Source: Chryseobacterium mulctrae
GTDB taxonomy: Bacteria; Bacteroidota; Bacteroidia; Flavobacteriales; Weeksellaceae
Assembly (NCBI RefSeq): GCF_006175945.1
Contig: NZ_VAJL01000002.1
Location: 17,258-81,257, forward strand
DNA: 64,000 nucleotides
Direction: 5' to 3'
Shown here: in pieces, positions 1 through 9,635 of the stretch
Layout of the letters: every line of letters begins with the position of its first letter
How positions within the stretch are numbered: the stretch's first letter is position 1
Translations under genes and position numbers: made by a program
Notes under the pieces: model-generated
Databases searched by the model: none
Seen by the model: only the letters and a program-made list of their open reading frames with translations
Told to the model about the DNA's origin: nothing

Positions 1-588
1 TTAGTTGTTAGGAAACATAAATCAGAACTCAATAAAGTACTTAAAAAAGTATCAGACATTAGCAGATTTGAAAGTTTGATTAAATTATTAGAACAAAAAT
101 TTCAGCCATTCTTGAATGGAACATATCTGTACGACAGTAAATCGATTCTAAAGATTTTTAATATGCGCCAGGATCACCAACGGTATAATAATGTTTACGA
201 AAAATTTCTTGAAGATTTAAATTTACATTTAGTTGATGCAATAAAATACTGCGATGATATCTTTACAAGGCGTTTCATTGTCTACGAGCCATTATCTATC
301 ATTGAAACACCCTTTTTTATTGATGTCGTAGGAGACAATTTAGATGAACCCCCTTCTTTAAATTTAATAAAACCAGTTAAGAATTTTAATTATGCTTTGC
401 AAAAATTAATTGACCCACACAGAAGAAATTATAGTGATTTTGATTTTTTCAGTAGGTTAATTTCTTCGCAAACTAATGATGTTGATGTAGAAGCAGAACT
501 TAAAAGAATGAGAGAAAATATTTTTGATGATGTAGAATATATTTCTTCTTGTAGATTAATCGAAAAAATATTAAAAAACGATGAATAA
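1..588 (+). CDS. HEPN-type protein, 3' part (first copy of the redundant end)
   Basis: The reading frame is open from base 1 to the TAA at 586-588 and is the C-terminal half of the gene that begins at 60797 on the circular molecule. Here the A-run near base 43 has six A, which joins this frame to the upstream frame. The copy at 61359 has five A, which splits the gene into two ORFs. Joining 60797-61358 to 1-588 and removing one T near 60880 gives 1149 bases, exactly 383 codons. This half has no recognised motif and is alpha-helical and acidic. The stop overlaps the start of the next gene (ATGAATAA), indicating translational coupling. A TTG start at 76 is possible but less likely than the fused frame. 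Confidence 0.75.
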   Translation, partial: LVVRKHKSELNKVLKKVSDISRFESLIKLLEQKFQPFLNGTYLYDSKSILKIFNMRQDHQRYNNVYEKFLEDLNLHLVDAIKYCDDIFTRRFIVYEPLSIIETPFFIDVVGDNLDEPPSLNLIKPVKNFNYALQKLIDPHRRNYSDFDFFSRLISSQTNDVDVEAELKRMRENIFDDVEYISSCRLIEKILKNDE

Positions 589-1339
589 CATCCTTTTAGA
601 AATCTTAAATGACTCAAAAATGAACTTGACAGACATGACCTTGCGGTCTACTTTTGGAACAAGCTTTAATGAAACAACGTTCGACATTTCTCCAAAAGAT
701 TTTTTGAAGTTCGCAAAAGAAGATTTAAAGGAAGGAAATGAAAAAGGTTTTATAAATAGTATAACAAATTCAAAAAGAGCGATCGACTGCCAAATTGATC
801 AAACAATCGAAACTCTAATTTCGAAGTATGAGAATTTTAATCCTATCATAAATGATTTTTTGCAATATTTCGAATTTGAATCTGATATTCCGATTAAGTT
901 AAGAATTATTCACGCCCTTAACTTGGCTCCTAGTTTAATAATTTCAAAATCGCGAACGTTACGGAATAAGTTGGAACATATGTACAAGAAACCTGAGATT
1001 GATGATGTAAAAGAGGCTTTAGATGTCGCGGATCTTTTCATACGGTCGGTTACTGGTAAACTTGGAATGCTCTGGTCAGAATTTGAGATCGTCGACTGGA
1101 AAGATAATGAATTGACCTTTGAGTACTTGGAAAAACAGTTTAAAATAGGCTACAAAAAAGATCACAAACTTATTAAAACCTACTCTATTGATTCGAATAA
1201 TTTAGAGTTTTATGGATTACTTAGGTTAATGATATCTAGTGAGGATGAAATAGAAATTGAAGAAACTTTCAAAATTCTTCTAAAACAAATAAATCATCCC
1301 ATGCCTATTGATAAAATTAGACTATATCAAGGTGATTAA
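581..1339 (+). CDS. HEPN-domain protein (252 aa), second gene of a coupled pair
   Basis: A 252-residue, mostly helical protein. Near residues 127-132 it reads RNKLEH, followed by a long helix; RN-x3-H (the R-x4-6-H motif) is the catalytic signature of HEPN RNases found in toxin and abortive-infection proteins. The ATG overlaps the stop of the preceding HEPN-type gene by 8 bases, so the two form one coupled operon inside the module bounded by repeats at 60740 and 1488. The motif is seen directly; RNase activity and a role in defence or as a toxin-antitoxin pair are inferences. The copy at 61938 is frameshifted by homopolymer indels, so this copy is taken as correct. Confidence 0.7.
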   Translation: MNNILLEILNDSKMNLTDMTLRSTFGTSFNETTFDISPKDFLKFAKEDLKEGNEKGFINSITNSKRAIDCQIDQTIETLISKYENFNPIINDFLQYFEFESDIPIKLRIIHALNLAPSLIISKSRTLRNKLEHMYKKPEIDDVKEALDVADLFIRSVTGKLGMLWSEFEIVDWKDNELTFEYLEKQFKIGYKKDHKLIKTYSIDSNNLEFYGLLRLMISSEDEIEIEETFKILLKQINHPMPIDKIRLYQGD

Positions 1340-1487
1340 CACATCGCCTGAAAGCGACTAAGCGAGACTGCTGATTTTCGGTAACAGGAAATTTGTTTTT
1401 ACTAAGAAAGTTTTATCTTGGCAGAGAAAACCAGTCCGCTTGAATAGCAACATCACTTAAGCTGCAAAAGTTAGCAGCTATAAAAAT

Positions 1488-1503
1488 AATCTCAAAAAAC
1501 GAT
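1488..1503 (+). repeat. Module-boundary repeat, copy 1 (TCTCAAAAAACGAT)
   Basis: One of five direct copies of TCTCAAAAAACGAT on the circle (others at 3552, 7538, 55646, 60740). It lies in the 365-base gap 1340-1704 between the HEPN operon and the helicase gene. Nothing else recognisable was seen in the gap apart from weak AT-rich promoter-like sequence. Confidence 0.8.
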
Positions 1504-1704
1504 CAGTGAAAGAAATACTTATTAATACTCGGTCTGGAGTAAAATTATTTCTACACTAATACAGATGATATTAAATATTTTTGAGGTGCTGTAAACTAAA
1601 AAAAAGGCTCCATTATTTATGCATATCTACGCAAAACAGAAAGATATTCGGTATATAGTTATAGCCAATTATAAAAAATAGCCAAAAAACAAAATAATCA
1701 CACA

Positions 1705-3456
1705 ATGTCATTTATTCCAACTGTTGAACAGGAAAAAATTTTCCGCTTTTTTAATTCTGAACAAAATAATGGAATTATTGATGCCGTTGCAGGTTCAGGA
1801 AAAACATCAACATTAATTGAAGGGATTAAACATTTGCCTATTAACAAGAAAATTTTATTTTGTGCTTTCAACAAAAAAATTCAAACTGAAATAAGTCAAA
1901 AAGTACAGAATTTTTCAAGACCTGTATTCGTAAAAACAACTTATGCTTTAGGTTTAAATATTCTAAAAATGAATAACAATAAATTCAAAGATTGTAATAT
2001 TGATGCCGATAAATATGATAAAATACTTTCTAAATACTTAGGAAAAGATCCTTTAAATGATTTACGTCAAAATGATGTGAAAGATGCTTTTGCTAAACTG
2101 AAAGAAACATTTGAAAAGAAGAAAAAATTAAAAAAAGAAATAGATTTCTCTGATCCGGAAGATTTTTCAAATTATAAAATGCGAGAGGTAGAGGAACTTT
2201 CTTTCTACGAAATTGCGGACAATAACTTCAAAAAATTGTTATCGTTATCTAGACTGACCTTAAGTTATAATCAAGGGAGAGAAGGAATTGCAAAGATTGC
2301 TAAATTTTACGGTTTAGATATAGATCTGAACTGTAATATAGAACTTGACTGTTATACAAAAATTGTTTCCTTAGTAATTAAAAAAGGGATTGAAAATGCA
2401 GAAAAAAATCAAAATATTGATTATTCGGATATGATATTTTTACCTGATGTTTTTAATTATACATCATTTTATAAATATGATATTATTTTCGTTGATGAAT
2501 GTCAAGATTTATCGAATGCTCAATTAAAAATTGTGATGAAATATTACAAAAAGACAGGAGGTAGAGTTTTTGCTGTAGGAGATCCTTTTCAATCTATTTA
2601 TGGATTTGCAGGTGCTTCACCAGAATCGTTCAATAATATAAAAAAACTATTAAATCCGGAAACTTTCAATCTGACAAATTGTTTTAGATGCAGTAAAAGT
2701 GTTGTTTCGTTAGCAAAAGACATTAGGGATGATATTTCTACTACAAATGTTCTTGAAGGAAAAGTAACAAAAATCGAATATAATGAAATCTTAAAAATTG
2801 TTCAACATAAGGATTTTATACTTTCAAGGTTTAACAAAGATATTGTACTTACATTCTTTAAATTAATAAGTTTGGGGAAAAGTTGTAAAATACTTGGTAA
2901 AGAAGAAATTCTTCAAGAGATAATAGATTTTATTCCCCGTAAATTCCACAAAAACCCTGATTTTTACGAAAATCTTATTGAAAATGTTGAGACAGTTTTA
3001 AACTCTTACAAAAGAAAGTTTTCGGATAATGAGACAAAAATTACAGTATTTGAAAGTATAAGAGATGTTATTATTTTTTCATATCACAATATTAAGGAAG
3101 CGGAAAATTTTAGTGATATGATTGAAGCTTTACGCAAACTTTTCAGTAATGAAAACGACGATAGCATAATTTTATCATCAATTCATAAATCTAAGGGTTT
3201 AGAATCTAAAAATGTTTTCATTCTCAATTATGACTCCTTACCTTTTATGCCAACAAAAGGAAATTTGCAGGATTGGCAGATATATCAAGAAAAATGCTTA
3301 AAATATGTCGCAATAACTCGAGCAGAGGTTAATTTGTATCAAGTTTTACCAATCCCAAAAGATTCAAATATTGACCAGACTATTATTAAAGCTGAAACAA
3401 ATAATATGATAGAGAGCGAATTAAATATTTCTGAAATTAATAACTTACCTCTATAA
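1705..3456 (+). CDS. UvrD/Rep-type superfamily 1A DNA helicase (583 aa)
   Basis: Walker A AGSGKT is near residues 29-34, Walker B with VDECQD near 262, motif III GDPFQSIYGF near 292, motif V HKSKGLES near 493 and motif VI YVAITRAE near 533. This is the full SF1A helicase order. At 583 residues it is shorter than UvrD/PcrA (about 720) and has no nuclease domain. The gene stands alone between two copies of the module-boundary repeat (1488 and 3552), so it behaves as a one-gene cassette. The second, partial copy from 63061 is frameshifted. Small stand-alone helicases of this kind occur in defence islands, but its role here is unknown; the helicase call itself is firm. Confidence 0.9.
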   Translation: MSFIPTVEQEKIFRFFNSEQNNGIIDAVAGSGKTSTLIEGIKHLPINKKILFCAFNKKIQTEISQKVQNFSRPVFVKTTYALGLNILKMNNNKFKDCNIDADKYDKILSKYLGKDPLNDLRQNDVKDAFAKLKETFEKKKKLKKEIDFSDPEDFSNYKMREVEELSFYEIADNNFKKLLSLSRLTLSYNQGREGIAKIAKFYGLDIDLNCNIELDCYTKIVSLVIKKGIENAEKNQNIDYSDMIFLPDVFNYTSFYKYDIIFVDECQDLSNAQLKIVMKYYKKTGGRVFAVGDPFQSIYGFAGASPESFNNIKKLLNPETFNLTNCFRCSKSVVSLAKDIRDDISTTNVLEGKVTKIEYNEILKIVQHKDFILSRFNKDIVLTFFKLISLGKSCKILGKEEILQEIIDFIPRKFHKNPDFYENLIENVETVLNSYKRKFSDNETKITVFESIRDVIIFSYHNIKEAENFSDMIEALRKLFSNENDDSIILSSIHKSKGLESKNVFILNYDSLPFMPTKGNLQDWQIYQEKCLKYVAITRAEVNLYQVLPIPKDSNIDQTIIKAETNNMIESELNISEINNLPL

Positions 3457-3551
3457 TTATCCTTTCTAGTAGTTTGCATACGAGATAAATATTTTTGTTA
3501 GAATCATTAGTATAAGTTAAGCCAATAAAAGATTATTACAATACTCATTAA

Positions 3552-3567
3552 AATCTCAAAAAACGAT
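3552..3567 (+). repeat. Module-boundary repeat, copy 2 (AATCTCAAAAAACGAT)
   Basis: Direct copy of the 14-base repeat with an A-rich 5' flank. It lies in the 528-base gap 3457-3984 after the helicase gene. The rest of the gap is AT-rich with no convincing ORF. Confidence 0.8.
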
Positions 3568-3984
3568 CAATTTTATTATTAGAGAAATCATAGTAAAATT
3601 ACATGAAAAATCACAGCAACTATTCAATGGAAATATGACTTTTATTTATATATGAGGAATAATGTTCCACACGTAAAATACTACATAAAGTCCGTGAGTC
3701 ACCGTCAAGATTAACTATAATTCACAATCAATCAAGTGACTTATCTGATGAAAAAGAAATTCTTTAGAATATGAAATATTTTATTAGTTTTATCGCTGAA
3801 AATTAACACACTTAGTACTACAAAAAATTCCTCATTTATGAATGTCCAGCAACGTTTTAACAAAGATGGAGTATAACAGGAATATTAATACCAAAATGAA
3901 CAAAATTTCTTGTGTATTATAATATGAGCATAATCTTAAGTGTCCAATTGTTCTATATATATTTTTATAAATTAAACAAAACTT

Positions 3985-4872
3985 ATGAAATTTAAATTAC
4001 TATTTACTGCTTTGAGTCTAGGTCTAAGTTTAGCTGCTTACGGCCAAAACATTTCTTTTGAGTCTGCTGAAGGCTACACTTTAGGAGAAATCAACAATCA
4101 ACAGGGCTGGAGTTATTACGGAACCACTACCCCCAACACAGCAACGATTATTAACACTACCTCTACATTGGGTACAAACTCAGCGAATGTTTTGGGAACA
4201 AACAGTTTTGATGATGGCGGAATTAGAAAGAACGTTGTTGGTTTTAATAAAACAGAATTTTCCTTTGACTATAAGATATCCGCTCTTGATGAATCAGACT
4301 ATTTTATCGCAGTTAGGGATAATTCAAATACAATATTAGCTGCTTTTGTTATCAATTACGAGCAGGGTAATGTGGCGATTTACGACGGTATCATTGATGA
4401 TGCAATAGAAACCTCTATTGATGTAACCCCTAATACCTGGTACAATTTTAAAATGGTCGTCGATATGACAAATCACTCTGTACAATATTTCCTTAATAAC
4501 ACTTCACTTGGCAGTAAAAATTTCCTGACCACAACTACGGGTTTCCAAGTCATTGATTTTGCTTATGATGATTTCGATTCGGGATTTACAGTTGATAACA
4601 TCAAAATCCTAAATGCTGATAATCTTTCGACAGCAGAAATTTCTCAAGTTAATCACCTCAATGTATATCCTAATCCCACTACTGATTACTTACATATTCT
4701 TACAAAAGAAAATATAGAAGATGTTGAAATTTATGATCTATCCGGAAAATTGGTAATAAGAGATAGGTCAGGAAAAAATGAAATCTCTGTATCATTTTTA
4801 AAAACAGCGACGTACATTATAAAAGTAAAAACGAAACAATCAACTTTTAGTGCAAAATTTAGCAAAAAATAA
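3985..4872 (+). CDS. Secreted protein with T9SS type A sorting tail (295 aa)
   Basis: An N-terminal signal peptide (about 20 residues, ending in AAYGQ) precedes a beta-rich region of about 190 residues resembling a jelly-roll/LamG fold. The C-terminal domain of about 75 residues begins near LNVYPNPTTDYLHI and contains VEIYDLSGKLV, the signature of type IX secretion type A sorting domains in Bacteroidetes. The product should be exported by T9SS and attached to or released from the cell surface. It is followed at once by a strong terminator, so it is monocistronic. Ligand or enzymatic activity is not evident. Confidence 0.85.
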   Translation: MKFKLLFTALSLGLSLAAYGQNISFESAEGYTLGEINNQQGWSYYGTTTPNTATIINTTSTLGTNSANVLGTNSFDDGGIRKNVVGFNKTEFSFDYKISALDESDYFIAVRDNSNTILAAFVINYEQGNVAIYDGIIDDAIETSIDVTPNTWYNFKMVVDMTNHSVQYFLNNTSLGSKNFLTTTTGFQVIDFAYDDFDSGFTVDNIKILNADNLSTAEISQVNHLNVYPNPTTDYLHILTKENIEDVEIYDLSGKLVIRDRSGKNEISVSFLKTATYIIKVKTKQSTFSAKFSKK

Positions 4873-4890
4873 CATCTTACTTTGATTTTA

Positions 4891-4920
4891 AAATCACTCC
4901 AAACTCGGAGTGATTTTTTA
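4891..4920 (+). terminator. Rho-independent terminator
   Basis: A 10-base perfect stem, AAATCACTCC / GGAGTGATTT, with a 6-base loop followed by T-rich sequence, 18 bases after the T9SS protein stop. Confidence 0.85.
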
Positions 4921-4979
4921 GCAGTAAAATAATTTGCATGATATTAAAAACTACTCGGGAACGAACTTAAAAATACTAT

Positions 4980-5525
4980 ATGCTTAAATTATCCTTTTTA
5001 AATGTGTTTTTCTCCATCTTTTTGGTTCCTCTTATGATGCAGTGTGAAGATGGACGCGGTGGTCCCTGTGATACATATACCCGTTATACCATTGAAGATA
5101 ATCTTTGTGAATTGTTGCCCGGTAAAATTAAATATGATCAAGGCGAGACAGTAAATTTTAAATTTGCAGTCAAGTCAAAACTCTCAATGAGTGGAAAACA
5201 AGTTGATATTTATGAGGAAACAAAACTAAACTCCGGCCTGTTGCTAGTCAATTTATCTGAACTCTTCAAGGGCAACACGGTCATTTTTCTAAAGGGTGAC
5301 AAGGTGGACGACACAAGATTTAAACCGGTTTACAATAATGCTACCGATTCATATGAGCTGGAAATAAGCATCAAATTAAATCGGGTGGGAATTTACTCTT
5401 TTGAATCAATGGCAACTTTCCGAGATCTCGGCGAGAATGATTTTAACTGTGCTCTCATTAACGTCACAACAAATATCAAGGACAATAACTTAGATGATGG
5501 GAGAACAGAATTTTCGGTTGATTAA
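4980..5525 (+). CDS. Putative lipoprotein (181 aa), unknown function
   Basis: A hydrophobic N-terminus ends in LMMQC, a plausible lipobox with Cys near residue 22, followed by a small Cys-containing polar domain rich in beta strands. No family was recognised. It sits between terminators on both sides, so it is probably transcribed alone. It shares the repeat-bounded module 3568-7537 with a T9SS protein and two outer-membrane barrels, which fits an envelope role, but this is only context. Confidence 0.65.
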   Translation: MLKLSFLNVFFSIFLVPLMMQCEDGRGGPCDTYTRYTIEDNLCELLPGKIKYDQGETVNFKFAVKSKLSMSGKQVDIYEETKLNSGLLLVNLSELFKGNTVIFLKGDKVDDTRFKPVYNNATDSYELEISIKLNRVGIYSFESMATFRDLGENDFNCALINVTTNIKDNNLDDGRTEFSVD

Positions 5526-5558
5526 TCTTTAAAAAAGAACTGCATTTTATAATAAACA

Positions 5559-5590
5559 AAAGCGTCGTGAAATTTCAGACGCTTTATTAT
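5559..5590 (+). terminator. Rho-independent terminator
   Basis: Stem AAAGCGTC / GACGCTTT with an 11-base loop and an AT-rich tail, just after the lipoprotein gene. The remaining sequence up to 5878 holds no gene that I can see. Confidence 0.75.
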
Positions 5591-5878
5591 TTGGTGATTA
5601 GAATTCTCATTAGATAATGTTACAAAACGACCTTCTAAATGATTTACATAATTCGGATTATATTAAATTCGGATTTACTCTGTCAATTTTAATGAATCAG
5701 AACGAAAACAAATGTCACCTTCAGAGTAGCAATTTTTCTCATTTCGGTATTTATTTGTCGGTTTTTTTAACACTTTAAATTTTTAAAAATAAAGATTAAA
5801 ATTACCATCTTACTTATCTACACTTTTAAAATTTTATTATTAAAGGAAAGTTTAATTGAATTTTTAATTTCGAACGGG

Positions 5879-6469
5879 CTAAAAATAATAGGCTACGCCC
5901 AATCTGTAAACATTTCTTTTGGCATCATAATACGTTAGAATGAGATCATCATACTGTTTAGTAAAGCCTTTAGAAACGGTACCCTCAATAATAAAATGAT
6001 TTGATATTTTGTAATCTATCCCTAAATCACCACTTATTCCTACTCTTCTCTTAAAATCATATGGCTGACTTATTTCATCGTCTGGAATATAGTTTAATTT
6101 TGGACCTGCCAGCAAAGAGAACTTTTTATAAAAATTGTATTTATAATAAAGAGGTAACTCTAAAAAAGTGACTCTATCAGTGTACGAAACCAGAAAACTG
6201 GTTTGAATGTATGTTTTTTTTGAAATTTGTTTTTCTAAAGCTATCCCTCCAAATAATTCCCCTCCGTTACTTAGATATCCCGAACGTTCTCCTATTTCAT
6301 CGATGGCATTTACATTAGAATAGTTCCATCCAGCCTTAATACCAAATTTCAAAGGATAATTTTGAGAATAGCACAGGAAGGATGCAAAGAAGAAGCAAGC
6401 ACTAAGAAGTAATTTATCGATGCTTTGATATTGCATAAAATATTTCATTTTGATAATAAAAGTTTTCAA
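5879..6469 (-). CDS. Outer-membrane beta-barrel protein, PorT/OmpA-barrel-like (196 aa)
   Basis: A signal-like hydrophobic segment ends in CYSQ near residue 35, followed by a repeated amphipathic strand pattern beginning FGIKAGWNYSN and ending RLGVAYYF with a terminal aromatic. This is typical of the small outer-membrane barrels (PorT-like, OMP_b-brl_2) of Flavobacteriia. The long N-terminus suggests the true start is an internal Met a few residues in. It is read in the same direction as the barrel gene at 6545. The barrel call is good; the transported substrate, if any, is unknown. Confidence 0.7.
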   Translation of the reverse strand: MKTFIIKMKYFMQYQSIDKLLLSACFFFASFLCYSQNYPLKFGIKAGWNYSNVNAIDEIGERSGYLSNGGELFGGIALEKQISKKTYIQTSFLVSYTDRVTFLELPLYYKYNFYKKFSLLAGPKLNYIPDDEISQPYDFKRRVGISGDLGIDYKISNHFIIEGTVSKGFTKQYDDLILTYYDAKRNVYRLGVAYYF

Positions 6470-6544
6470 AGCTGAAATTTCTAAATACTAATTAAAAAAT
6501 CAATTATTTAGAAAACATCAGCTTGATTACCTTGTTTTTAATTT

Positions 6545-7096
6545 TTAAAAGTCATATCCAATTTTAAAACTTAAATCAAATACTGCTTCGGTTACATTGT
6601 TATTAGTTGTAAATGCTGTACCAATACCTAATCCTGCTCTAAACTCATAATTAAAGTTATTGGCAAAATTTCTTCTGAATCCATATGTTGGAATCACATT
6701 GACTTGGTTTGAAAGACTCACATTGTTAGCATTGGAGATCACAAACCAATCCGGTATGTAACGGATCTGTAATCCGACATAATTAGCAGAATTATTTTTC
6801 GTATTTCTTCCATTTTCAGCACGCTTTGAAATATTGTAATAGTATTTTGGCTGTAAAGTAAATGAAGGATAGAATGCAAAGCCCGTTTTTCCATAAAGAT
6901 CTCCGCCCCAAATCGCAGGAAACAAACTAGCCTCCAGCCGCAAAGTTGTTCTGTTGGCAATCTTTGTCTCATTATAAAAATCTAAACCGAAAAGCCCTAT
7001 TTGAGCACCGGTAATATTTTTTTCAACATTATTATCTTGTGCCATTCCATAAATAGACAGTAATGCGAATGATATCAAGTAAAGTTGTTTTTTCAT
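6545..7096 (-). CDS. Outer-membrane protein, small beta-barrel (183 aa)
   Basis: A signal peptide of about 19 residues (ending YGMAQ) is followed by alternating strand pattern with aromatic girdles and a C-terminal KIGYDF that ends in Phe, as expected for an outer-membrane barrel recognised by BamA. It is 75 bases upstream of the second barrel gene on the same strand. No named family was recognised. Confidence 0.65.
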   Translation of the reverse strand: MKKQLYLISFALLSIYGMAQDNNVEKNITGAQIGLFGLDFYNETKIANRTTLRLEASLFPAIWGGDLYGKTGFAFYPSFTLQPKYYYNISKRAENGRNTKNNSANYVGLQIRYIPDWFVISNANNVSLSNQVNVIPTYGFRRNFANNFNYEFRAGLGIGTAFTTNNNVTEAVFDLSFKIGYDF

Positions 7097-7348
7097 AGGT
7101 ATTATTTTATTTCAGTTTTTAGATTGTATTTTTTCCAACAATAGATCGTAAAGATTCCATTTTCGTAGGATCAAGGCAACAAAACTAAGAAAATAAATCA
7201 TCAAAAATTTAAATACCTTTATGCTTACTTGCTAAATGTTTGATGAATTTTGTAGATTCAGAATATTGGAAAGTATAAAAAACGATCTATAAAGCGAATC
7301 GTATTACCCTTAGAAATCTGACCCTCTAAACACTTAAAAACCATTTTA

Positions 7349-7525
7349 TTGCGTACAATCCTTGTAATATGCTGCATCATTATGAGTATATTTCCTGTCG
7401 TGAGTGAATATTCTAATGTTTATAATGTGAAAGTTATTATTGGTATTGACGGGAAAGAGCTTAGTAGATTAGATATTCTATATCAATACAAATCGGGTAA
7501 ATGGAATCTTCTAAAAGGAAATTAA
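7349..7525 (+). CDS. Possible small secreted protein (58 aa from TTG, 47 aa from ATG at 7382)
   Basis: A short frame with a hydrophobic N-terminus (ILVICCIIMSIFPVV) followed by a polar tail, starting at TTG 7349 or ATG 7382 and ending 13 bases before repeat copy 3. It may be the remnant of a longer gene. The gap 7097-7348 has no other gene. Low confidence that it is expressed. Confidence 0.3.
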   Translation: MRTILVICCIIMSIFPVVSEYSNVYNVKVIIGIDGKELSRLDILYQYKSGKWNLLKGN

Positions 7526-7537
7526 ACATAATCATAA

Positions 7538-7553
7538 AATCTCAAAAAACGAT
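7538..7553 (+). repeat. Module-boundary repeat, copy 3 (AATCTCAAAAAACGAT)
   Basis: Direct copy of the 14-base repeat. Immediately downstream the reading frame of the VapE-like gene begins in mid-protein, so this repeat marks a recombination junction. A near-match (TATAAAAAACGAT) lies at 7274-7286. Confidence 0.8.
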
Positions 7554-7595
7554 AAAATATGATCTAATAATGAAGATGAAACCGATTATATTACA

Positions 7596-8522
7596 ATGTT
7601 AGCTGATACAGTAACCACAACAAAACAAGACCTTTGGAGAACCTGCTTCAAGAAATGGTTTGTGGCGATGGTTGCTTGCGTTCTGGATGAAAAACAAGTG
7701 AATCAAACTGTAATCGTATTCAGTGGAAAACAAGGTCTAGGTAAAACAACGTGGATGGAAAAACTAATGCCTAAACAATTGAAAGAATACATCTTTTCAG
7801 GCACGATAAACCCTAACAATAAAGACACTTTAATTCACTTAGCAGAATGTATGCTCATCAACCTGGACGAGCTCGAAAACTTGAATAGATCAGAAATCGG
7901 CAGCTTAAAAGAAATCATTACAAAAACCCATATCAGAATGCGAAAAGCTTATGGCCATAATAATGAAAATATGCCCCGACGCGCCAGCTTTGCCGGATCA
8001 GTTAACACTGCCCAATTCCTTAACGATACAACCGGCTCCCGCCGTTTCCTTTGTTTTGAAGTAGAAAACATAGAATACACCCACAAAATCGACATCAATA
8101 AAGTTTATGCACAGGCAGTAAAGCTCTATAAATCCGAATTCCGCCATTGGTTCAACCAGGAAGAAATCAAAGAAATCAATGCCAACAATGAACAGTACCA
8201 GCTAATGAGTCCAGAAGAAGAATTGTTATTAACATGGTTTGAACCGGCAACGAGAGAAACAGCAAACGCTTTCCTGAATGCTTCTCAAATTGCGGTCCGC
8301 CTGGCAACGGTTGCGAATATAAATGTGACAGACGGAACTGTCAATAAATTAGGCAAAGCTTTAAAGAAACATGGCTTTATCCGTATCGTAAGAAACAAAA
8401 GCTACGTCTACGTTGTAAATGTTCTCGATGTTGATGAAGTAGACAGAAGAGCACGCAAAAAAGAACATATTGAAACCGATAATTCCGAGGTCGGAAAGTT
8501 GCCGTACAGATTTCCGAATTAG
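7596..8522 (+). pseudogene. VapE-like primase/helicase-family protein, N-terminus lost
   Basis: Contains Walker A GKQGLGKTTWM near residue 44 and the VapE-family order of NLDELENL (Walker B-like) and GSRRFLCFEV. VapE-type (virulence-associated E) proteins of mobile elements are SF3-helicase-like and usually much longer, with an N-terminal primase-like region. Here the frame is open a few codons upstream of the ATG but stops inside the sequence adjoining repeat copy 3, so the N-terminal part was removed at that junction. A terminator follows. Whether the 308-residue remnant is made is unknown. Confidence 0.7.
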
Positions 8523-8564
8523 TAATCATTTTCTTTAAAATCAGCCAAAAATTATACTCTTTTG

Positions 8565-8595
8565 AAAAGCGGTGCCAAAAGCACTGCTTTTCTTT
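8565..8595 (+). terminator. Rho-independent terminator
   Basis: Stem AAAAGCGGTGC / GCACTGCTTTT (one G-T pair) with a 5-base loop and T-rich tail after the VapE-like gene. The rest of the gap to 8888 is very AT-rich with T-runs; it must contain the promoter of the next operon but no box was clear. Confidence 0.8.
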
Positions 8596-8888
8596 ATTTT
8601 ATGGCAGTAAGGGCAGTAACCACTTTTTATCAAAAAATTTTTTTTTATTTTTTTTCAAAAAAAAACATATGAATACGAACACTTATAAAGCAAAGTAAAA
8701 CACCCTTTTCCTTATTCTGCATTCTACTTCCTACGATTAACAGGTAAATTTTTTACATAAAAAGTGAAAATTTTCTTTTGGTGAAATTTGCTTACGTCCT
8801 TACTCCCTTTCTGAATTCCCTCTTTTTTCTTTCATTTGCATTTAGTACATTTAGAAATTAAATTAACTACTAAATATAGCCGCCTAAT

Positions 8889-9635
8889 ATGAGAATCATT
8901 ACCCAAGAAACTTTAGCCAAACCAATTGTGGAACGCGTCAAAAATCTTATTCTTAGAAAATTAAATTTAAAAGTTAGAGATGAATTGATTTTTATAGATA
9001 AGAATGTCTTTTTGCAGCTTATTCTAAAAGATATTATAATTCTAGCTATTGCAGATACTGACATTGAAAAAGCGCTGAAAATAGCATTATCAGAAAACTC
9101 CGCCTATCGTGACAATCCGGATATACGGAAAAACGAACTCGCAGAGGCAGCTGAAGAGTTTAAAATTGAGGTACTTGCTTTCTCAGACTTTCTTAATAAT
9201 TTAGAAGAAAACATGGATGATGAAGATATATATGATTGTGTTCTTTCCATTCTCAACTCTGAAGATGAACTTCTTCATGGAAAAATTTTGGAAGTAATAC
9301 GTCCGAAAATTGAAAGTTTTTTTCAACCCGTTTTGATAGAATTTGGGGAAGACGATTACCAATCAGTCGTACATAATTCTCTTTATTACGTACAGACAAT
9401 TGCACTTACTGATTCCTTAGAAGAAGCGGCTGAAGAAACTTTTTTCAGTGCAGAGGAAGAGTCTATTGCCCGGGGAATAACTTTAGAATCAACCTTAGAA
9501 TTGCTTCAAGATTGTAACAAGAAATATGAAGAGGAAATTAAAGCTTACAAGCTTGCTCTAAACATGCATTACCAGAATGCTGAAATACCTGTATCATTCA
9601 ATGTTTTTAAAAACGCTCTAGCTATTTATGATTAA
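8889..9635 (+). CDS. Unknown acidic helical protein (248 aa), first gene of a defence-like operon
   Basis: No family recognised. It is strongly acidic and predicted all-helical, with no membrane segment or Cys motif. The stop overlaps the start of the helicase gene by 8 bases, so it is translationally coupled to the helicase and nuclease. That makes it likely to be a subunit or regulator of the same complex. It opens the operon 8889-14720, whose last gene is cut by a Tn3-family element. Confidence 0.7.
   Translation: MRIITQETLAKPIVERVKNLILRKLNLKVRDELIFIDKNVFLQLILKDIIILAIADTDIEKALKIALSENSAYRDNPDIRKNELAEAAEEFKIEVLAFSDFLNNLEENMDDEDIYDCVLSILNSEDELLHGKILEVIRPKIESFFQPVLIEFGEDDYQSVVHNSLYYVQTIALTDSLEEAAEETFFSAEEESIARGITLESTLELLQDCNKKYEEEIKAYKLALNMHYQNAEIPVSFNVFKNALAIYD

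Noticed and set aside
572..583. AAAAAACGAT at the end of the HEPN gene as an extra module site
   Set aside because: It lacks the TCTC part and lies within coding sequence; a chance match in AT-rich DNA.
1488..1503. Module-boundary repeat as integron attC or as transcription terminator
   Set aside because: There is no inverted-repeat structure and no stem-loop; orientation is constant regardless of the direction of neighbouring genes.
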